A stretch of 14,096 bases of DNA. Origin: DASZCR01 sp964246705. Lineage in GTDB: Bacteria > Acidobacteriota > Blastocatellia > Pyrinomonadales > Pyrinomonadaceae. Positions 1 through 5,965 of this stretch are shown piece after piece (positions within the stretch are counted from its first letter, which is position 1; every line of letters starts with the position of its first letter). The notes under the pieces are model-generated. The model saw only the letters and a list, made by a program, of their open reading frames with translations. It made no database searches and was not told the origin of the DNA. Made by a program: the position numbers and the translations under genes. The stretch is from NCBI GenBank assembly GCA_964246705.1, contig CAXTRQ010000157.1:1-14096 (forward strand), given 5' to 3'.

Positions 1-2
1 AG

Positions 3-587
3 GAAGCGGTCGTCATAGTCAGAGAAGATGTGGCGGGCAGCAAGCGGCTGGTCGCATACGTGTTGGAGAGAGAATCAGCAGGCATAAGAAACGATGAGTT
101 GCGTGCTTATCTGAAGCAGCGGTTGCCGGATTACATGATCCCGCAGGTATTGGTAATCCTCGATGAATTGCCGCTGACGGCGAACGGTAAAGTAGACCGG
201 CAGGCTCTTCCTGCGCCGGACAGAAGCAGGACGGACATAGGCAGCGACTACGTCGCACCCCGCGACCCCGTCGATGAGGCTCTGGTGAAAATGTGGGCGG
301 ACATCATCGGAGTTGACCGGATAGGTATCAACGACAACTTTTTCAATCTCGGCGGGCACTCCGTCTCAGCAACGAAAATCATCGCGCGCGTGCGCGAGTT
401 GTTTCATGCCGGGTTATCGCTGCGTAGCTTCTTTGAAACGCCGACCGTTGCACACTTGAGCGCGGCGATTGTCCGCGCTCAGATTGAACAATTCGGTCTC
501 CGGGAGAGCCTCCGGTTGCTCGCCGAAGTGGAACTTCTCTCCGCTGAAGAAGCGAGCGGCCTGCTCGTGCAAAAGAACGAAGATTAG
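3..587 (+). CDS. NRPS, C-terminal end (adenylation C-terminus + carrier domain), 5' partial
   Basis: This is the last 194 residues of a nonribosomal peptide synthetase whose gene begins before the window; the frame is open from base 3, so the GTG at 30 is internal. It opens in the small C-terminal subdomain of an adenylation domain (EAVVIVRED, then KRLVAYV) and contains the A10 motif NGKVDRQALP with its catalytic lysine. A carrier (thiolation) domain follows, with DNFFNLGGHS; the phosphopantetheine serine is encoded at 360-362. After it come about 70 residues of helical tail ending in LLSAEEASGLL, a common end for an NRPS subunit that stops at a carrier domain. There is no thioesterase, reductase or epimerization domain, so the chain on this carrier must pass to another protein. 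The free condensation protein at 4345-5946 is one possible partner (inference). Substrate specificity cannot be read because the binding-pocket residues lie outside the window. Confidence 0.93.
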   Translation, partial: EAVVIVREDVAGSKRLVAYVLERESAGIRNDELRAYLKQRLPDYMIPQVLVILDELPLTANGKVDRQALPAPDRSRTDIGSDYVAPRDPVDEALVKMWADIIGVDRIGINDNFFNLGGHSVSATKIIARVRELFHAGLSLRSFFETPTVAHLSAAIVRAQIEQFGLRESLRLLAEVELLSAEEASGLLVQKNED

Positions 588-641
588 TTTTTGAACGGTT
601 CACGAGTGGAGCTAATGCGTCGGCCTGTGACCGCCGCTTAC

Positions 642-649
642 GAGAGGGG
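642..649 (+). promoter_or_regulatory. Ribosome binding site of the formyltransferase-deacetylase gene
   Basis: GAGAGGGG lies 8 bases before the ATG at 658. It supports this start even though the protein then carries about 26 residues before the first strand of the formyltransferase fold. The 70-base gap behind the upstream NRPS shows no hairpin-plus-T-run terminator, so read-through is likely. Confidence 0.6.
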
Positions 650-657
650 CGCAAGAT

Positions 658-2217
658 ATGTCGGTTGATAAAAGAGTCGAGAGCCACTTTGTCGAAGATG
701 CTAAGCATTATACCGCCCGTGGCGATGTCACTCGCCGCGTGGTGTTTATCGGCGGCCTTGAGGCCGGGCGCAAGGTCGTCGAGGAATTCCGAAACCACCC
801 GCGAGTTGAACTGGTCGGTGTCTTCGTGCTGGACGATAAGGCGGATGGGATTTCAGGTTTCCGTACGTTCGATGATCTTGTCGAGCCTCCGTTGCTACAG
901 AAGATTGAAAAGATTAAGGGACACGCCGAGCAACTCCGCGCGTTGAAGCCTGACCTTATCTTCGTCGTCGGCTTTTCACAGATAATTCCGAGGCCGATAT
1001 TGGACATTCCGGCCATGGGCGTCATCGGTTTTCATTCGGCGGTGCTTCCCGGTCGTCGTGGCTGCTCACCCGTCATCTGGGCGATGGTCGAAGGAATTAG
1101 AGAGACCGGCGTCACGATGTTTTACATGGACGAAGGCATCGACACAGGCGATGTGATTGACTGCGAGCGATTCGTCATCAACGATGATGATTATTCGTCC
1201 GACGTTCTGCGAAAGGCCGATGACGCTATTATGAGTCTCCTAAGAAACCGCCTTGACGAGATTCTCGATGGGACAGCGCCGCGCACCGAACAGAGAGACG
1301 CCGAAAGCAGCTATACACGCAAGCGCACTCCGGCTGATGGAGAGATTGATTGGAGTAAACCGGCGCACGAAGTCGTCAACCTGATTCGAGCATTAGCGCC
1401 GCCCTATCCGGTCGCGCACACTTTTGCCGGAGACGGCGTTCCCGTGCTGATTGAAGCGGCGAGGGTCGCGCCGGAACTTCGCGTGCCGCCGCCTCGCCAT
1501 CTTCACCAAGACCCCATGCGCCAGAAAGTTTTATGTGTCGTGGCTCATCCGGATGACGAGACGCTCGGCGTCGGCGGGACGCTGGCGCTGCACGCGGGAG
1601 CCGGCAGCGAAGTGACCGTGGTGATTATGTCGGAGGGCGATGGCGAGAAGCTGGAGGGCACGCCGCGCTGCGAAAATAGAAGAGAGTGTGCGTTGGAGGC
1701 GGCGAAAGTAATGGGAATATCGGAGGTGGTTTTTCATGACTTCCCAAACCAGCGTCTCGATACGCTTCCATTCATCGAGCTGATAAAAGTGGTCGAAGCG
1801 GCACTCGAAAAATACAGGCCGACGGTTGTCTACGCACATCATCGCGGCGATGCGAATACGGACCATCAGATGGTCTTCAAGGCGGTCTACGCGGCGTGTC
1901 GCCCGATGACGCGTCTGGGTTCGATGGTGCAACGCTTTCTAACCTTCGAGACGCCGTCTTCGACCGATCAGGCTCCGCAAGTCGCCGATTACGTCTTCAA
2001 CCCGACGACGTTCGTTGATGTCGAGCAGGTCTGGGATAAAAAATTGAAGGCGCTTGAGTGCTACCCGACGGAGATGATCGGCGGCAAGCACCCGCGTAGT
2101 TTCGAGTATATCGAGGCGCTGGCGCGCGTGCGCGGCGGGCATTCCGGTTATCTTCTCGCAGAAGCCTTCGTCTCGGTTCGTGAACGCCTTTCGCGTCCCA
2201 TCTTCTCAAGTCATTAA
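658..2217 (+). CDS. Bifunctional formyltransferase / PIG-L family deacetylase
   Basis: A 519-residue protein with two enzymatic halves. Residues about 27-205 are a 10-formyltetrahydrofolate-type formyltransferase: the first strand is RVVFIGG, the core motif is GFHSAVLPGRRG (His126), and ETGVTMFYMDEGIDTG holds Asp162. Residues about 218-272 look like the C-terminal domain of methionyl-tRNA or sugar formyltransferases (GEIDWSKPAHEVVNLIRAL). After a proline-rich linker (about 273-288), residues 289-505 are a PIG-L/LmbE deacetylase. AHPDDE supplies zinc ligands His297 and Asp300 and catalytic Asp299, and DANTDH supplies the third ligand His403. PIG-L enzymes remove acetyl groups from amino sugars and related amides; formyltransferases of this type N-formylate an amine. 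Together they could swap acetyl for formyl on one nitrogen (inference). The usual catalytic Asn two residues before His126 is Gly124, a substitution I recall in some sugar formyltransferase-like subfamilies. The substrate is unknown: an amino sugar, or the N-terminus of the peptide. Confidence 0.88.
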   Translation: MSVDKRVESHFVEDAKHYTARGDVTRRVVFIGGLEAGRKVVEEFRNHPRVELVGVFVLDDKADGISGFRTFDDLVEPPLLQKIEKIKGHAEQLRALKPDLIFVVGFSQIIPRPILDIPAMGVIGFHSAVLPGRRGCSPVIWAMVEGIRETGVTMFYMDEGIDTGDVIDCERFVINDDDYSSDVLRKADDAIMSLLRNRLDEILDGTAPRTEQRDAESSYTRKRTPADGEIDWSKPAHEVVNLIRALAPPYPVAHTFAGDGVPVLIEAARVAPELRVPPPRHLHQDPMRQKVLCVVAHPDDETLGVGGTLALHAGAGSEVTVVIMSEGDGEKLEGTPRCENRRECALEAAKVMGISEVVFHDFPNQRLDTLPFIELIKVVEAALEKYRPTVVYAHHRGDANTDHQMVFKAVYAACRPMTRLGSMVQRFLTFETPSSTDQAPQVADYVFNPTTFVDVEQVWDKKLKALECYPTEMIGGKHPRSFEYIEALARVRGGHSGYLLAEAFVSVRERLSRPIFSSH

Positions 2218-2373
2218 GAGTACCGGGATAACACGCCGCGCTGACTTTTCAGTCACCGCCCTACAACAACTGCCGCCTGCCCCATTCTCAAATAGCTGCT
2301 TTACAACGCAGGCCATCATTAACTTCCCTTCCGCCTCAGGAATTGGCAAACCTGCTCATGCAGACAATCTAAT

Positions 2374-2380
2374 GGAGAAG
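2374..2380 (+). promoter_or_regulatory. Ribosome binding site deciding the start of the first radical SAM gene
   Basis: GGAGAAG ends 3 bases before the ATG at 2384, with a 6-base spacer after its GGAG core. It overlaps the other in-frame ATG at 2372, which has no such site in front of it. This favours 2384 as the start. Confidence 0.6.
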
Positions 2381-2383
2381 ACC

Positions 2384-4249
2384 ATGTACAAGATGATCCT
2401 GGTTAACATGCCGTTTGCGGCGCTGCACCTGCCATCGTTGGCCTTAACTCAACTCAAGACGGTCATCGAGGAGAGATTCAAGGGTCGCGTCTCAGTCGAT
2501 GTCCTTTATCTGAATCATGACTATGCACGCCACATGAGTTTCGGTCTCTATGCTCATATTATCAACGCGCACGAATCGCACACTTCGGGGCTGGGCGACT
2601 GGTTCTTCCGTCAGTCTGCATTCCCCGACCTGCCGGACAATACCGACGCCTACTTCAAGCGCTACTTTCCGTACCGCACGGAGCAGGTGAACATGCTCAA
2701 GCATCTCATCATCGAAAAACGTGCGAGCCTCGATGGGTACGCCAATAAACTGATCGCGAACTATAAACTTGCGGAGGCCGATATCGTCGGTTTCACCTCG
2801 ATGTTCACACAGAGCATGGCGTGCTTTGCGATGGCGCGGAAGATTAAGGAGCATAATCCGAAGGTCATCACGGTCATGGGCGGAGCCAATTGCGAGTCGC
2901 CGATGGGACAGGAGATTGTCAAGAACGTGAAGGCTGTGGACTTCGCTTTCTCCGGCCCCGGTTTGAAAAGCTTCCCCGAGTTTGTCGAGGCCAGCATGAA
3001 CGGCGACACTGATAAATGCCACCGGATTCAAGGGGTCTTCTCAAGGAGGAACTACTTTTTCCAGCAGCCCAACTCCATCGGCGAAGAGTTGCCGCTGGAT
3101 ATGCCAATCAGCTTGGATTATGAACCGTTCCTGAGCACCGTCGCGGATAACTTCCCGGAAGGCGAGGTCGAACCCTGTCTCTTGTTCGAGACCTCGCGCG
3201 GGTGCTGGTGGGGAGAGCGTGCGCATTGCACCTTCTGCGGACTCAACGGCGTGTCGATGGCCTATCGCTCGATGAGTCCTGCGAGAGCCTTGGAACAGTT
3301 CGACGAGCTTTTCAAATACTCGCCGCGAGTTTCGCATTACGAATCGGTTGATAACATCCTGCCGAAGAACTATTTCACGGACGTGCTGCCCCTGCTGACC
3401 CCGCCCCCGAACGTCGATCTCTTTTACGAGGTCAAGGCCGACCTGAGCGAAGAGGATGTCAAAACGCTATCGCGTGCGAGAGTTAAATCCGTGCAACCGG
3501 GCATTGAATCTCTGGCCACCTCGACGCTGAAGCTGATGAAGAAGGGAACGAGCGTCTTTCAAAACCTGTTGCTGCTGAAGCACTGCACCACCCATGACGT
3601 TTTCCCCAACTGGAATCTGCTCATCGGTTTTCCGGGCGAGGAAGAGGCCGTATACAAAAAGTATGTGAAAGACCTTCCCCTGCTCGTTCACCTGCCGCCG
3701 CCAAGCGGGGTGCATCCCGTCAGATTCGACCGTTACAGCCCTTACTTCACTCAGGCGGAGAAGTATCAACTTGATCTACAGCCGCTCGACTATTATGAGT
3801 TGACGTACCCGTTCAGCCGCGAGTCGCTGGCTAATCTCGCTTACTACTTCGAGGATCAGAATGTCGGCGCGAAGTACAAGCTTGAGATGAGCATGTGGAT
3901 TGATAAAGTCAGAGAGCAGGTCAACATATGGCTCACGCGCTGGTATAACGACGAGCAAAAACCGAAGCTTTACTTCAAACAGAAAGGCGATTCGACCGTG
4001 GTGTTCGACTCCCGCTCGTCGAAGGTCATCGAACACGTTCTCAGCGATGCCGCGCGACAGGCGCTCGAACAATTGTCAAAAGTCGGCAGAATCGCCGATC
4101 TCAATACACGATTGAGCCACATCCCGAACTTCGACGGGGCTAGAGAAGTGGCGCTCCTGCAAGAACTCGGACTGGTTTTTCAGGAGCATGATAGGTATCT
4201 CAGCCTCGTTCTTCCATCCGACCCGAAACCCATGAGTATCAGAAGGTAG
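2384..4249 (+). CDS. B12-binding radical SAM protein, RiPP maturation radical SAM protein 1-like
   Basis: A 621-residue protein. The N-terminus (MYKMILVNMPF...LPSLAL) and residues about 130-200 (ADIVGFTSMF, VMGGANC, FAFSGPG) form the cobalamin-binding-like region of B12-dependent radical SAM enzymes. I see no DxHxxG motif, so cobalamin would bind without a histidine ligand. The radical SAM core follows FETSRGCWWGERAHCTFCG; its cluster cysteines are Cys274, Cys282 and Cys285 (CX7CX2C). This spacing is unusual and characteristic of the family named RiPP maturation radical SAM protein 1. YEVKADL, QPGIESL and NLLIGFPGE are later core strands. The C-terminal 80 residues (from about 540) look like a small helical or winged-helix tail ending in DRYLSLVL. 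Relatives are tied to peptide modification, often methylation, in ribosomal peptide pathways; here the neighbours are all NRPS-related. Likely role: a tailoring radical chemistry step, perhaps C-methylation (inference). An upstream extension to 2180 overlapping the previous gene is open but implausible. Confidence 0.87.
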   Translation: MYKMILVNMPFAALHLPSLALTQLKTVIEERFKGRVSVDVLYLNHDYARHMSFGLYAHIINAHESHTSGLGDWFFRQSAFPDLPDNTDAYFKRYFPYRTEQVNMLKHLIIEKRASLDGYANKLIANYKLAEADIVGFTSMFTQSMACFAMARKIKEHNPKVITVMGGANCESPMGQEIVKNVKAVDFAFSGPGLKSFPEFVEASMNGDTDKCHRIQGVFSRRNYFFQQPNSIGEELPLDMPISLDYEPFLSTVADNFPEGEVEPCLLFETSRGCWWGERAHCTFCGLNGVSMAYRSMSPARALEQFDELFKYSPRVSHYESVDNILPKNYFTDVLPLLTPPPNVDLFYEVKADLSEEDVKTLSRARVKSVQPGIESLATSTLKLMKKGTSVFQNLLLLKHCTTHDVFPNWNLLIGFPGEEEAVYKKYVKDLPLLVHLPPPSGVHPVRFDRYSPYFTQAEKYQLDLQPLDYYELTYPFSRESLANLAYYFEDQNVGAKYKLEMSMWIDKVREQVNIWLTRWYNDEQKPKLYFKQKGDSTVVFDSRSSKVIEHVLSDAARQALEQLSKVGRIADLNTRLSHIPNFDGAREVALLQELGLVFQEHDRYLSLVLPSDPKPMSIRR

Positions 4250-4330
4250 GCCGGAACAATCCTGCGACCTGTGCTCACACCCTACAGGCGCACGCCGCTT
4301 GCCGCCTCGTAAAGAGAATTTCCCCAACCG

Positions 4331-4338
4331 AGAGGAGG
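4331..4338 (+). promoter_or_regulatory. Strong ribosome binding site in front of a TTG start
   Basis: AGAGGAGG, close to the ideal anti-16S complement, ends 6 bases before TTG at 4345. The first in-frame ATG lies 27 codons downstream at 4426 without an equivalent site, so the TTG start is preferred. Confidence 0.7.
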
Positions 4339-4344
4339 CTTTGC

Positions 4345-5946
4345 TTGTCCACAGAATTTCTTGCAGATCAACCCGTGATAAATTCCAACAGGATTGAAGT
4401 CGCACTGCCCGTTGATGAAGCGTTGATGACAATTGACGACGTTCTCAGACGTATGGACGGCCTGTCGCCTGAAAAGCGTGCGCTGTTCATCGCGCGGCTG
4501 AAAAAAGGCGGAGCCGAAGACTTGAGAATGCGCATCCTTCCGAGGCCGATGCATGCAAAGCACTCGCCTCTCTCCTTCGCCCAACAGCGCCTCTATTTTC
4601 TCAACACCTACGAGCCTGACAATCCCTCTTACAACATGCCGTCCGCGCTCCGGTTGGAAGGGCAACTCGACTACGAATCGCTTCGCAAAAGCATCGGCGA
4701 GATTATCAGGCGTCATGAAGTGCTGCGGACGACCTTTGCCATCGTGGAAGGCCAGCCCGTCCAACGCGTCTCTCCGGCGACGAACTTTCTTCTGCCTCTG
4801 ACCGATCTTTCGCAGCTTCCTCAAAACGAACGCGAACCCCTCGCCAAAGGGCTGGCCACCGGAGAGGCTCTGACGCCCTTTGACCTGCATCGCGGCCCTT
4901 TGTTTCGAGCGCAGCTTCTGCGGCTCGGCGAACGCGACCACATCCTGCTCCTGACCATGCACCACATCATCTCCGACGGCGAATCCGTCGGCATCCTGAC
5001 GAAGGAACTGGCTACCCTCTACAGCGCCTTTACGATTAATAAACCGTCTCCCTTCGGGGAGCTTCCGATTCAGTATGCGGATTTCGCACGCTGGCAGAGG
5101 GAGCGGCTTCGCGGAGAGACGATGCGGGAGCAACTCAATTACTGGAAGAATCAACTTGATGGCGTAGTTCCGGTCATTGACCTGCCGACCGACCGACCGC
5201 GCCCCGCCGTCAAGACGCACCGCGGCGCAGCCGAATACGTCGAGATTCCGGCAAGCCTGACCCGCGCGCTCAAGCATCTGAGCCGGACTGAACAGGTCAC
5301 ACTGTTCATCACGCTGCTCTCCGCTTTCAAAGTTTTGCTCTATCGTCTCTCGGCGCAAGATGACATCGCCGTGGGCTCAGGCATCATCGGTCGAAACCAG
5401 CCCGAAACCGAAGGGTTGATCGGCTTCTTTATCAACACGCTGGTATTGCGCACGCGTCTATCAGGCAATCCCACATTTCAGGAAGTGCTCGGACGAGTGC
5501 GCGAGGTTGTTCTCGGAGCCTTCGCGCATCAGGAGTTGCCCTTTGAGAAGATCGTCGAGGAACTGAAGCCCGAACGCGATTCGAGTCACAGTCCGATGTT
5601 TCAAGTGATGTTCTCCCTGCAAATCATGTCGCCGGAGGCGATTGAGTTTTCGGGTCTGACCATAAGCGCGTTGGACTATGAGTTCGGCACGTCGAAATTC
5701 GACATGATTCTCAGCCTCTTTGAAACCACCGAAGGCATCAGCGGTTACTTTGAATACAACAAAGACCTTTTCGATGCCGCAACGATTAAGCGGATGCTCA
5801 CTCACTATCTGAGGATTCTGGACGAGGTTGTCGCCCAACCGCAGCAACCGATAATTCACATCCGGTTCCAAAGCGATGACGCCTTTGAACCCGTGTCGGA
5901 AGTGAATATCAAGGACACCGTCGAGGAGTTCGATTTCCTGTTCTAA
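4345..5946 (+). CDS. Free-standing NRPS condensation domain protein
   Basis: A 533-residue protein that is a single, complete condensation domain with no adenylation or carrier domain. Residues about 28-56 (DDVLRRMDGLSPEKRALFIARL) resemble the linker that normally joins a carrier to a following condensation domain. Core motifs appear in order: SFAQQRLYFL (about 77-86), RRHEVLRTTF (122-131), the active site MHHIISDG (205-212, catalytic His207), YADFARWQ (244-251), IGFFINTLVLRT (359-370) and RDSSHSPMFQVMF (411-423). The set resembles LCL-type domains, which join two L-residues, but the type is not certain; GES replaces the usual GWS after the active site. It ends in an acidic-aromatic tail, VEEFDFLF, which may be a docking peptide. 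It sits between two radical SAM genes and ahead of an NRPS that has only half a condensation domain, so it probably makes a peptide bond in trans (inference). Start: TTG with a strong Shine-Dalgarno site. Confidence 0.92.
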   Translation: MSTEFLADQPVINSNRIEVALPVDEALMTIDDVLRRMDGLSPEKRALFIARLKKGGAEDLRMRILPRPMHAKHSPLSFAQQRLYFLNTYEPDNPSYNMPSALRLEGQLDYESLRKSIGEIIRRHEVLRTTFAIVEGQPVQRVSPATNFLLPLTDLSQLPQNEREPLAKGLATGEALTPFDLHRGPLFRAQLLRLGERDHILLLTMHHIISDGESVGILTKELATLYSAFTINKPSPFGELPIQYADFARWQRERLRGETMREQLNYWKNQLDGVVPVIDLPTDRPRPAVKTHRGAAEYVEIPASLTRALKHLSRTEQVTLFITLLSAFKVLLYRLSAQDDIAVGSGIIGRNQPETEGLIGFFINTLVLRTRLSGNPTFQEVLGRVREVVLGAFAHQELPFEKIVEELKPERDSSHSPMFQVMFSLQIMSPEAIEFSGLTISALDYEFGTSKFDMILSLFETTEGISGYFEYNKDLFDAATIKRMLTHYLRILDEVVAQPQQPIIHIRFQSDDAFEPVSEVNIKDTVEEFDFLF

Positions 5947-5950
5947 CGCA

Positions 5951-5957
5951 AAAGGAG
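5951..5957 (+). promoter_or_regulatory. Ribosome binding site deciding the start of the second radical SAM gene
   Basis: AAAGGAG is 8 bases before the ATG at 5966. An in-frame GTG at 5960 begins only 3 bases after this site, too close to be used, so ATG 5966 is chosen. The gap from the previous stop is 19 bases, consistent with one transcript. Confidence 0.65.
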
Positions 5958-5965
5958 AAGTGACC

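Noticed and set aside
2242..2255. Small inverted repeat TGACT-TTTC-AGTCA, possible terminator or operator.
   Set aside because: A five-base stem with no T-run is expected by chance.
2343..2371. TTGGCA followed 17 bases later by AATCTA, a possible promoter.
   Set aside because: The -10 match is poor and transcription would begin at or inside the start of the gene.
2180..2383. A longer N-terminus for the first radical SAM gene starting at 2180.
   Set aside because: It overlaps the previous gene, its translation has no family resemblance, and a good ribosome binding site sits just before ATG 2384.
2218..2383. A hidden RiPP precursor in front of the radical SAM maturase.
   Set aside because: I found no short frame with a start, ribosome binding site and leader-core look; the only frame open through the gap is continuous with the maturase itself.
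4282..5358. A 358-residue open frame on the minus strand.
   Set aside because: It lies wholly opposite the clear condensation domain gene, shows no recognizable motif and follows from the codon pattern of the real gene.
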